The notes under the pieces are model-generated. The model was not told the DNA's origin. It did not search any database and worked only from the letters and a program-made list of their open reading frames with translations. Source: Symsagittifera roscoffensis (Eukaryota; Xenacoelomorpha; Acoela; Convolutidae). From it: a stretch of DNA of 64,000 bases. Below are positions 54,879 to 64,000 of the stretch, piece by piece. A program made the position numbers and the translations under genes. The stretch's first letter is position 1. Each line of letters starts with the position of its first letter. The stretch lies in contig NW_026970955.1 in assembly GCF_963678635.1 (NCBI RefSeq), forward strand, positions 18,001 through 82,000, read 5' to 3'.

Positions 54879-55435
54879 TGACCCTAGTTTTGACAAATTT
54901 GGAAAAATTTGACCAAATTCCATGTTTTTTGGTGGATTTCAGATGTTTGAGTTGGGACGCGAATTTTTCTCATGTTGATCTTCTGGGGCTGCTTTTATTA
55001 ACTAATCTGGGTCTTATAGGCTTGATCTTGCGTCTCGCAAAACAAGATTTCACGATTTTTTGAAAAAGTTGGAAAAATATGACCAAACTTCTTGTTTTTT
55101 GGTGGGTTTCAGAGGTTTGGGTTGGGACGCCAGTTTTTCTCATGTTGATCTTCTGGGCCAGTTTTTCTCATGTTGATCAAGCCTATAATCTGGGTCTTAT
55201 AGGCTTGATCTTGCGTCTCGCAAAATAAGATTTCACGATTTTTTGGAAAAAGTTGGAAAAATATGACCAAACTTCTTGTTTTTTGGTGGATTTCAGAGAT
55301 TTGGGTTGGGACGCCAATTTTTCTCATGATGATCTTCTGGAGCTGCTTTTATTAACTAATCTGGGTCTTATAGGCTTGATCTTGCGTCTCGCAAAACATG
55401 ATTTCACGATTTTTTGAAAAAGTTGGAAAATTTGA
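54879..55435. repeat. Internal repeats in array unit 3
   Basis: Same block, with a few substitutions (GCAAAATAAG in the second repeat). Confidence 0.8.
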
Positions 55436-55595
55436 CCTAAAGTCTATTAAAAATTGTGCCATTTTTGGCCTGTTTTTCGAGGGTTTTTTGTGCAATTTGT
55501 GTCTTAAACTTTCTTTTTTGTGTTCAAAATGGTATAACATTTACGGACAACTATTGTCGGAGTGTTTGCAATTTAAGTTGTGTCACGTTTTAAAT

Positions 55596-55811
55596 TCAGT
55601 TTTTTAGTACTCGCGTTTCTTCGTTTTGAAAATCGTTTCCTAATACTTTTTTTTGTTTGTTAGTAATTTTTTTTCTTAGTGTTTGTAACTTTGTTCTTGT
55701 GTATCCTATTGTTTGTCTGAGTGGTGTGATTACGAGGTCGTATTTTTCGTCGTTAATTAAACAATTGTGTATTATGATTGTTTGTTTGTTTCGTAAACTG
55801 TCTCTTGACAT
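55596..55811 (-). CDS. ORF0, array unit 3
   Basis: Same 71-codon ORF from the ATG at 55811, with one substitution (RDSLRNK). Retained although all other coding parts are lost. Confidence 0.5.
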   Translation of the reverse strand: MSRDSLRNKQTIIIHNCLINDEKYDLVITPLRQTIGYTRTKLQTLRKKITNKQKKVLGNDFQNEETRVLKN

Positions 55812-56328
55812 AAGGATTAGGATGATAGATGCAATATTTGGGTTAATGATTTCCAATGTCTTAAACTGTTAGTTCCTACGATTTTTTGCGGTTAGCCTAA
55901 CTTGGTTCGTATTGTTGGGTTGGAGAGAAAACCGTATATCGATTCCGGAGGATGATTTTTACTTTCTCGTGGCTAGTCTAAGTTAAAGTGTTAACTTACT
56001 TAATCTTACTTAGGGGTAGTGATTGTGTTCAAGGGTTGGAGAATAGTAAATCGATCCCTAAGGTTCAGGTATAATTAGAACACAAGTAGTTCGTTAGATA
56101 CTATTTTAAACTTACTAAGTTGAAGTATTATCCTGCGTCAGGTAAGAGGGGGGTCAAGTGAAGCATGAATAACCGAAGTTCTTCACTGTTTATCCTAATT
56201 AGAATGGTTAATTTGATTGAAAAATTTCTATTAGTCCTGGGTCTTGGGGAAGGGTTGGGTAGTGAATCGACGTTTGAGGTCGTTAGACACTTTACCAAAT
56301 GTGTGGAGAAAACAAAATTGTTCTATTT

Positions 56329-56633
56329 GATCCAAGGATAAGCCTTGATGATCAGGATATAAAATTACTGAAACGAAATTTAATTGAGATAAAGGTAAAT
56401 TAAAGATCCAGGGGAAACCTTGATGATCTGAGTACTTAGATAAAGATAATTTGTTTTATGTTAAATGAAAATAATTGAAAGATCCAAGGGAAGCCTTGAT
56501 GATCAGAATATTTAGATAAAGATAATTTATTCTAATTTAAGTGAAAGTAATTTAAAGATCCAAGGGAAGCCTTGATGATCTGTTATTTTAAGTGAATTTA
56601 ATTTAAGTGAAACCAAGGATAAGCCTTGATAAC
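56329..56633 (-). promoter_or_regulatory. Leader stem-loop repeats (five copies), array unit 3
   Basis: Same five palindromes, in the unit joined to the real primer site and LTR. Confidence 0.55.
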
Positions 56634-56894
56634 TTTTAGCTAAAAGTTTAAATGAAGAAAAAGTTAAGTGTTAAGTTTTGATGATGTTAATGTTTTGAGA
56701 TTTGCTGTTATATTTTAGGTGATGAAGCTGCGATGAAGGAATGATTTATATATACTAACAATTATGCTTTATACTAACTAATTTTTGTATTTTTTATTCA
56801 ATAAATAATTTTTCAAGATGTTATTTAATTTACAGATTTACAGCTGAATTAAGTAAAACGACAAGTGTTGTTTTTATCAGTCGTTATTGTACAA

Positions 56895-56912
56895 TTAATA
56901 GGTTTAGCGCCA
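56895..56912 (-). other. Primer binding site candidate, array
   Basis: TGGCGCTAAACC on the minus strand directly after the LTR CA, identical to copy A. Confidence 0.6.
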
Positions 56913-57674
56913 TGAAAGTTGATTGAAGATAATTCTTCAATTAATATGTCAGTAAATGAAAATTTGAATTTACTGCTGGTAGTATTCTAAATATAAAAGT
57001 TTGATCTCGTTTTTGTCATACAATCATGAAATCGATTGGTAGATTTCTTCCTAGTCGTACGTCGTCTCTTGACCGAGGTCTTGTTCCAATACTGGGTAGT
57101 TCTCGTTTTGTTCGGAAAATTGTTTGTGATCTATTGAGTCATGGAGACATTTCTACTAAATTTTTGTCACTTAACATTTTTTTCAAATGTTGTATTTGTC
57201 TAATTCTAAACTATTTTTTCTAAATCTAGGTTAGTTAAGGTCTGTTCGAAACTTTTTGGTCGCACCAGATGAGTTAGGATGGATCTCTAACTCATAGAGT
57301 AATTTCGGATAGGGTACACCGTCTGCTCGTCACGCTATCTTATTTTCGGCCGGATAGATTCGTGCAACTTCTTAGTCTAATACCGGTCCTAATCTTACTC
57401 TTATATCTACTAGTCTCAGGGTGTTTAACTAGTATCTGCTAGGCTCAAAAGATTTAGAGTATACTGGCTTATGCGAGTTAGTTCCAGAATGAGAACAACT
57501 GTATTCTATGTTTAATTCAAACTGCTCTGGTGCTGAAATTACAAGTAACTTCAGCACTTACAAATAAGTGGGTTGTTAGTTAGATGGATCATGATTGGTT
57601 AATATTGAATATTTTATAGAGATAAAAAATCATAATAATAACCAATGATAAATACTAGTTTAGATCTGGTTCCA
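56913..57674 (-). repeat. 5' LTR of the array (762 bp)
   Basis: Complete, minus strand TGGAACCAGATCT to CA. Contains TATAAGAG (57398-57405) and the conserved LTR hairpin (about 57530-57557). Confidence 0.88.
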
Positions 57675-57686
57675 GTAATGTTATAG

Positions 57687-58600
57687 ATAAACCGTTCAAA
57701 AACCGCTCAAACCGCTCATTTTGAAGCAAGATTTTGAGCGTAATTGTCTAAAAAAAACGCTCAAACCGCTCAAATCTTGCTTCAAATTAGGTGAAAAATC
57801 TCGACTCGGGTACCCGGGTCGAGATCCCGCTCAAAAACCGCTCAAGATTTGAGCGGTTTGAGCGGTTTTCCAGCAAGATTTGAGCGGTTTGAGCGGTTTG
57901 GGCTGAGCAGACAAGTGTTCAGGTGGACATTTGATTCATGGCCGTTATTGCCATACTCAGTTTTAGTTATGCAGTTCATACCATCAAACTAACTGGAATG
58001 ATACAGAAGTATTCTGTAGATTAGACTCAACGCGCAGTTTATTTGATGTTGCTTATGGTAGTGTGTTACAGCTACAGCAGTTACTGAACCCCCACTCTTA
58101 AACTTCACAGCTTATGTGAAAGGGAACAAACTAACTGCTACTTGGGTGGTCACGTGAGGCATTGGGGATACAGGAGTGGGGCTGTTTGATTTTGAAATTA
58201 AGCACTGTTTGAAATTAAGCACTGAATACTGCAGAGTATTCAGTATTCATTGTGGTGCGTAATTTATATTGGTTTCGCTGCGCGAAACTATTTTCAGGGC
58301 AGCATGGGCTAACGGATAAGGCGTCTGACTACAAATCAGAAGATTGGGGGTTCGAATCCCTCTGTGGTCGACTTTTTATTATCAAATCTTGCGCGGTTTT
58401 TGAGCGGTTTTTTTAGATAAACCGCTCAAAACCGTTCAAATCTTGCGCGGTTTTTGAGCGGTTTTTTTAGATAAACCGTTCAAAAACCGCTCAAACCGCT
58501 CATTTTGAAGCAAGATTTTGAGCGTAATTGTCTAAAAAAACCGCTCAAACCGCTCAAATCTTGCTTCAAATAGGTGAAAAACCTCGACTCGGGTAGCAAA
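57687..58600. repeat. GAGCGGTTT/AACCGCTC repeat cluster
   Basis: Two direct copies of a ~120-bp block (57687-57803 and 58471-58593: AACCGTTCAAAAACCGCTC ... ATCTTGCTTCAAAT) and many short direct and inverted GAGCGGTTT units at 57825-57900 and 58385-58470. A near-perfect palindrome CTCGACTCGGGTACCCGGGTC lies at 57807-57833. Strong fold-back potential. The 370 bp between (57920-58290) is unique without ORF. Confidence 0.75.
58298..58370 (+). tRNA. tRNA-Arg-like sequence with anticodon ACA (probable pseudogene)
   Basis: 73 bases with an A-box-like GGGCTAACGGATAAGG, a perfect anticodon stem TCTGA/TCAGA, loop CTACAAA and a B box GGTTCGAATCC. Body and arms match eukaryotic tRNA-Arg (usual loop CTACGGA or CTTCGGA), but anticodon bases 34-36 read ACA, formally Cys (UGU). 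The acceptor stem has an A-G mismatch and wobbles and the D stem a G-G mismatch. ATTTTT-like terminator at 58372-58376. Likely a tRNA pseudogene or SINE head inside the repeat cluster; a functional gene is less likely. Confidence 0.55.
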
Positions 58601-58846
58601 TCATGAACTACTTGTAAGTCAGAATGTGCAAACTGCAGAGGACAGCCTTCATGTTGTCAAATCTTGACTTCAATGGGTAAAAAAACGTAACTTATCGTTT
58701 AAGATAGGATATTGTAACTTATCATAAATGAATGCTCGAGACAGTTACCCGACAACAGCACAGGTCAGTCAGTTTTTTGAGGTAGAAATTTTAGAATATT
58801 ATGTGAATGGGATCAAAGTATGAGCTTATGGCCATAATAGGAGCTT

Positions 58847-59374
58847 ATGGCCGAGAAGAATCTCATCGCCCTGGCTTCTATCAGGGAAGTTGTCAACTTA
58901 TATAGTTGCAACAATGTGAAGATGCATTTAGACCAGATACATGTGCTAACTCATATACGAGTAGGTAGAGTTGCTGACTTTTTCTCAGGTGCTGATTTTG
59001 TTGAGCATCCGGAAGAAATACTCGAGATGGAACTGTTCATACCCTAGAAATATAGCCATGCAGATTTTATTTCAGAGCAACAGCGTTTTGTGAATTGGCA
59101 AATGTTGATCGTATCTATTCAATTTACCCATAGCATTTGTTGCCAACCCTGTAGGCGATTATTGGGATTTCAGGTTCAAGGCCGACAATCGAAGGTTAGA
59201 AGGCTCAAGCTGAGTTCCGAGTTCAACCTCTTCCATTCAAAACTTTCGAACAAAGTCCGAACAAGCAAAGTTTCGTTGCTATGGCAAGAAGCAGTCAAAA
59301 CGAAGTTACATGACAGATTCATAATTCTGAGAGATGATAGGATCCTGATAGGTCAGTCGGTCCGCAAAATCTGA
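58847..59374 (+). pseudogene. Degenerate upstream part of relic C
   Basis: Two short open stretches (58847-59047 and 59090-59374) just upstream of the RT relic, in the right orientation, probably worn gag/protease or RT-leader sequence. RDDRILIGQSVRKI at the end is not a motif I can assign. Family not established. Confidence 0.3.
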
Positions 59375-59479
59375 TAGATCAAAATTCGTAGTCGGCACAT
59401 AATCACAAGTGGCTTTTTTTTCTAAAACACGACTGGGGTTGTATTGGTGCCTTCTGTGGTGTACACTTTCTGAAGTACA

Positions 59480-60063
59480 TTCTACTTGAGCCAGTGCACC
59501 GTAGAAGAGTTACAAATGCAACCACAATCGTTTATCCGATGAAGAAAAACAGTGACTTCTTGTTGACTACAAAGGTTGATTTTTCAGATACTTACCACCA
59601 AATGGAACTGGAATTTGACGAAAAAGATGCGTGTCCTGTCATCCTACAACAAGGGCTTGTTCAAACTGACCGACTACCACAAGGGTTGAAAAGTGAATTT
59701 CTAAATTTTCCTAAACTTTTTTTAAAAAACTGCACCGAAGATTTTCTCAAAAGATTCAGTCGCTTGATTGACACCCCAGGACGACCCATTGGTCTATGTA
59801 ACTTTAAAAGAACCAAAAAAGCAGATCCTGGACAACAGACAACTGCCAAAAAAAAACTCTATAAAAAGGAGGCGGAGTTAAGAAAAAGTTTACGACAGTT
59901 TTGTTATAGAGTTCAGTACCAACCTCATGACCAGTATGTTGACAAGATCCAGGGTTCAAAACTTCTACAAACCACAAATATAGAAATTCAATCCCTTTGT
60001 GACTTAGCAAATTTTTTCAATTTGATTATTTTTTTTAATTCACGGACTCAGAAATTCGATTGA
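59480..60063 (+). pseudogene. Degenerate gypsy-type reverse transcriptase, relic C
   Basis: TTKVDFSDTYHQMELEFDEK followed by GLVQTDRLPQGLKSEF corresponds to RT palm motifs of Ty3/gypsy (K.D...AYHQ, RLPFGL). No YxDD is present; the sequence deteriorates after about residue 75 into Lys-rich frame. Clearly a different gypsy lineage from copy B, whose motif is TADMNSAYNQM and LFYGIS. Confidence 0.65.
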
Positions 60064-60117
60064 CATCAGAAGTGTTTTTAGAAAAAAATGTGCTCAAATC
60101 TAGTTGTGGAAGTCTAC

Positions 60118-60460
60118 TCTTTAGACAAAGAAGTGACTTTGACCACCGACGCATCCGAACAGGTAATTAGAGGGTTTCCCTCACATTAAAGTCACTTTGT
60201 GATCTACATCTCACGGAAGCTATCAGTAGTATATCGCAACTACTTCAAGAATAAAACTAGAAGCTCTAGCAATAGTGATTACGGAAACACGATTGAAGTA
60301 GTTTTTACTTCAGCAAAAATTCACTCTGGAAACTAATCACAAACGTTTGATCACTAATTAATCACAAAACAACTAATAGAACATCTTAACTAAAATTGAT
60401 CCCACTAACAAGAGAATAGATTTAATCTGCAACGTAAAAGATTTCTTAGAGCAAATGGAA
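60118..60460 (+). pseudogene. Degenerate RNase H, relic C
   Basis: KEVTLTTDASEQ at 60130-60160 and IYISRKLS.VYRNY near 60200-60250 match the RNase H start and first helix of gypsy pol, followed by a TNHKRL-like piece at about 60337 and stops. Confidence 0.6.
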
Positions 60461-60519
60461 CGGGGCAGCAAACGGAGATGAAAACTTGACGATAATCCGA
60501 ATCTGGAATGGCAAATCTA

Positions 60520-60956
60520 TTGGTTTGTTGCCGTAGTCACAATCCTCGCAGGATTTGAAGTATGTGCCCAACATTGCAGAAAAGGAACCCATTACAAAAG
60601 AACAATGGTCAACTCGATGTTGACTTCACATACAGATCCTAGTCATTTGGCGCTTCACACAGAAAGGTCTAACTTCATCTGCACGTAGTCTCGCTCTAAG
60701 CTTAACGAAATCGACACATCATTGCATCAATCCGAAATCTAGACACGATCACTCCAGACAATCTAGGAAAAACGAGACCCAGTACTGGAACGAGAACAAC
60801 TACCCTCCTTCTTTTTATGAAGACAACTACATCTCTTCTTCCTCCACGCAGTCACTGCTCTAAAAAAACTACTTCAAATAACGAAGAAATCTCTACCTCC
60901 AATCTTCACTATCATAAACAGTTTGAAAATTAAAAACTCTCTAAGCCTCGGATGGG
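60520..60956 (+). pseudogene. 3' UTR block of the giant-element family in relic C
   Basis: CAGGATTTGAAGTATG, CCCATTACAAAAGAACAATGG and CACATACAGATCC align in order with the 3' UTR of copy B and the array; ends CCTCGGATGGG before the LTR. Non-coding. Confidence 0.6.
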
Positions 60957-61332
60957 TGGAACCAGTTTAAAACTAGTATATATAACCATTTATATTCTTG
61001 ATAAACTATCCCTGTAAAATACTTAGAACTAACCAATCATGATCCGTAACTAACACTGACAATTATTTGTAGTGATGAAACTACTTGTAGTTTCAGCACC
61101 AGACCAATTTGAATAAATTGAATATAACTTAGAAGACATTTTTTCTCCTTTGGAACACGTATCAGATACCTAACCCGCAAATACAAGTATACGCTAGATC
61201 TATTGAGACTAGGAGATATAAGAGTAAGATTAAGATCGGTATTAGATTAAGAAGTTGCACGAGTCTAACCAGCCGAAAAAAAGATAGCGTGACGAACAGA
61301 CGGTGTACCTTATCTGAAATTACTCTGTGAGT
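60957..61332 (+). repeat. Truncated 3' LTR of relic C
   Basis: TGGAACCAGTTTAAAACTAG start, conserved hairpin (GATGAAACTAC TT GTAGTTTCAGCAC, 61073-61100), TATAAGAG at 61217-61224. Homology ends at TACTCTGTGAGT, about 40 bases before the cut point of the two LTRs at 40476/41831. Confidence 0.78.
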
Positions 61333-61690
61333 ACGCTACTCCAAGCTTAAACTCACAATCATTTTAGCAATTAACGGGCGGATGTTAGCAATAATCGGGC
61401 TGCAATGATTAGTCAAAAGACCAAAAGTAACTACTGGCATTCATCTTATAATAATTATTGCGATTCATCTTGAAACCTCAAATGAAGGAAATACTACGGA
61501 TATTCTATACTGACCGATTTTTTTCGAAAGGGAGGGAGGATGTGATGAAATGCGATTTCGTCATTGTTAATGTTGTTGCTTTTTTGGCGAAAGTAATTTA
61601 AGTAAATAATTGCAAGTATGGGAGCATGTGATGAGATAATTTTCATTCCTGGTGACATGTGTTGCCCGCATTGGAGTTCCATTAATAAAA

Positions 61691-61880
61691 ATCGATTATA
61701 ATTGAATTTCCTTGTCAGTGTCCACAAAAGTGAAAACAAATCGATTATAATCAATTAAAAATGGATTTCAATATAACTATTTTTCGAGGCAACAAAATCC
61801 TTTTTTCATTCATTATAATCGAATTTTTTCCACTTTTGTGGACACTGACAATGAAACTGAATTATAATCAATTTTTTTCC
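61691..61880. repeat. Inverted repeat pair around ATTATAATCGATT
   Basis: CAGTGTCCACAAAAGTGAAAA (left) and CACTTTTGTGGACACTG (right) are reverse complements, each flanked by ATTATAATC(G/A)ATT. A third ATTATAATCGATTTG...TTCACTTTT lies at 62268-62300, giving a larger fold-back frame. Compatible with a MITE or foldback remnant; no target duplication identified. Confidence 0.55.
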
Positions 61881-62060
61881 ACTTTACTGAGATGCGAATT
61901 TCAACGCAAAAAGTATTTTCTACATTTTAAAATAAAGTGGGTTACGTTGGTTACTTGTTGTTCAATTGAATTTTTTTCTACCTAACTTTGATATTTTTGT
62001 TACTTTTTTATATTACTCAACATTACCCCCCTAGCATTTGCCCATTTAGAACATACAATG

Positions 62061-62170
62061 CCCCCCCCCCCCAACTTAACGTGTTCAGGTGGGGGTGGGT
62101 TCATGTGGGGGTGTTCGGGTGGGGGAAGGGTGTGTTCAGGTGGGGGCGGGTTTAGGTGGGGGGGTGTTGT
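62061..62170 (+). repeat. C-run and G-rich minisatellite
   Basis: A C10 run followed by irregular repeats of GTGTTCAGGTGGGGG-type units with at least six runs of 5-7 G. Quadruplex-capable. Inside the fold-back region. Confidence 0.7.
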
Positions 62171-62300
62171 TTTGGCGAGAAAAAATGGATTTAAATCCAA
62201 TTTTAGTTCAATTTTGTTATCTGAACGTAACATGGGAATCGATTATATTTACAACAATATAGACCACGAAAATCCATTATAATCGATTTGTTTTCACTTT

Positions 62301-64000
62301 TCTTAAATGCGGGTGGTTTCATGCAAATTTTTTTTCAGTGACAAACTACTATAAATACAGACTTAACTAGTGACTTAACCCATTTTTAGGATACGCCTCA
62401 AAAATATCACATTAAAAAAGCCACCTGGAAATATGCATGCAAAAGGCGGCCTTCAGTTGCAAAAAAGAGCTTTGCTATAAAATGACGGAGTCTGGTGTGA
62501 GGGGAATAAAGAAAAATTGACTGTTCTCAGACAGGCTGGATTGCATTTTATAGAATTTTTGCAAATCAGAGAAACTAATCTTTTTAAAAAAGAAATTAAT
62601 TTTCAGGAAAACGCGTAAAAAAAAAGACAGAATTGAATAAATTCAGGATGAAAAAATTTACCACTTGAATCAGATTTTGCTCGAAAAATTTTTAAGTAAA
62701 ACGATTGACTTAGTTGGATATACAGTTTTGAATTTTTAACATTCCAAACTGTGAAATCCAAAATTAGTAAAGTTGATAAAGTTTTGCTCTAAAAACCATG
62801 ACACCAAAAGACTTTCTTTTGTAACGGAGCACAGATTTAGGCTCGCTCGCATTTTGAATTCCACGGACACATGTTCAACATGTTTTAGTGATGCTATGGA
62901 TTTCTAATGACTAGTATCAGAGTTAAAGATCAATTCTGTGTTGGTTGCCGAAAAGAGTTAAAATACTTGTAACATAGGGAATAAATGATAGCTATGGTAT
63001 TAGTACGAGCAAATGCGTTGCCTCATTATTTCGACTTTCGATACGAAAGTAACGGAATATTTGTGCTCGGGGTGGGATTTTTTTTTCTTCAGACAAATTT
63101 CGACTTTTTAACTAGCCATTTTTGACGGAATTTTTTTATATCATTCAAAAGGTATTGTTGTCCTGAGCTTAAATTTGAAAAGATATTTCACCTCTGATCA
63201 TTTTTCGTAAATTTATGAGTGTTTAAAGATTGCCATTTTGGCCATTTTGCCCAATTTGGGACAATTAACGCGCAATATAGTTCGCGCTATTAACGTCTTT
63301 TATTCCGGAGATTTATTCCGTCTTATAAATCGTTCCAAATTGGTTGAACGAAGCTTATTTGCCATAATTGATTTGTTACAAGGAACGAAATTTATCTTTT
63401 TGTACTTTATATGGCGTGCGGGGGGATGATTTTCATAAAAAATTTCAAATTAAAAAAAAATTCATTTTTTTTATTTCATTTAATTTTTTCGTGCATTACT
63501 GCTGCTCAATAAACCTTAAAAGGCAGTCGGAACATTCAGGGCTTTGCCCTGATACGAGCAGTTTTGTTTTATTTTGTATTTAATTTTATTTCCATCTACG
63601 CTTTAATAAGACCAAAAAGACGCGTTAATTACACCAATTTTAGTCATAAAGGTCAAAGTATTTCCAAATTTAGTGAGTTATCATTTTAAACTAAAGGGTC
63701 GGAGTTTTTTTAAAATTGCTCTTTGGATATTAATATATTTGGAAACTTGTCTGAAGGAACAAACCATCCTGGCCCAAAATTTTTTGTCATTTTTTTTGAT
63801 AGTCATAACGAAAAGCATGAATGCCAAGCAAACGGGTTTTTTGTTGTTGTAAACTCTAGGATGAGCCATAATAAGTATATCAAGAACGCAAGTTATCAGC
63901 TAATGCAGGTACGTATGGAGACAAAGGTTTTCTCGGTTCCTTTGTGGAACAGATATGATAACACAGATATGATTCAACTAAAGTTGGTGGCTAATTCAAT
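62301..64000. other. No gene or repeat recognised
   Basis: AT-rich sequence with T and A runs and only short ORFs without recognisable motifs on either strand. 61333-61690 is likewise empty. Confidence 0.5.

Larger units (their letters stand above)
52078..56907 (-). repeat. Array unit 3 (4830 bp), next to the 5' LTR
   Basis: Same content. It is joined at its right to a full primer site and 5' LTR and at its left directly to unit 2. Confidence 0.88.
41831..57674 (-). mobile_element. Non-autonomous derivative with three tandem internal regions
   Basis: Minus strand: 5' LTR 57674-56913, primer site, then three internal units of 4830, 4828 and 4828 bp (56907-52078, 52077-47250, 47249-42422), then about 190 bp of 3' UTR and a truncated 3' LTR. 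Each unit has leader, hairpin repeats, ORF0, a 0.9-kb novel segment with about 180-bp repeats, integrase fragments, the pol-accessory spacer and 3' UTR. gag, protease, RT, RNase H, the integrase core, env and ORF-C are absent, so it would need proteins in trans. Units are almost identical, implying recent amplification. Confidence 0.88.

Overview
The window is AT-rich animal-type (most likely invertebrate) nuclear DNA. It is filled almost entirely by copies of one very large Ty3/gypsy-like LTR retroelement that carries an envelope gene. I see no intact host protein gene. The eukaryotic reading rests on the gag-protease-RT-RNase H-integrase order, the LTRs with TG...CA ends, minisatellites and a tRNA-Arg-like sequence with A and B boxes. 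The species cannot be named from what is here.

Layout: (1) 1-14292, minus strand: decayed copy A, whose 5' LTR lies at 13559-14292 and whose 3' end is outside the window. (2) 14457-15545: a minisatellite of six units of about 180 bp. (3) 16332-24233: a tandem duplication (units of about 3.85 and 4.06 kb) containing host flank, 5' LTR, leader and the start of gag. (4) 21678-40476, plus strand: copy B, the best-preserved element. Its order is LTR, long leader with ORF0, gag, pol, a membrane/proline-rich gene, env, orphan ORF-C, 3' UTR, truncated LTR. With a complete 3' LTR it would be about 19 kb. (5) 40477-41830: 1.35 kb of unique DNA between two facing 3' LTRs cut at the same base. (6) 41831-57674, minus strand: a non-autonomous derivative that lost gag, most of pol and env; its 4.83-kb internal region is repeated three times without LTRs at the junctions. 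(7) 57675-58600: GAGCGGTTT-type repeats around a tRNA-Arg-like sequence. (8) 58700-61332: a relic with a different gypsy RT/RNase H joined to this family's 3' end and LTR. (9) 61333-64000: no genes, with inverted repeats and a G-rich minisatellite.

In copy B the genes form a retrovirus-like programme. Gag has a CCHC knuckle and an N/R/S-rich tail. Pol has protease (DSGA), RT (YLDD), RNase H and an HHCC/D-D35-E/GPY integrase. Downstream are several overlapping ORFs including an env-like glycoprotein. Comparing A with B separates lesions from design: gag and pol were probably one frame, the env amber codon is a lesion, and the proline-rich ORF without ATG is shared by both copies. The most novel parts are the accessory ORFs (ORF0, membrane/proline-rich ORF, ORF-C), the LTR-less tandem array, and RNA-hairpin-like repeats in leader and LTR. 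Identities and compositions are by-eye estimates; no alignment or database search was run.
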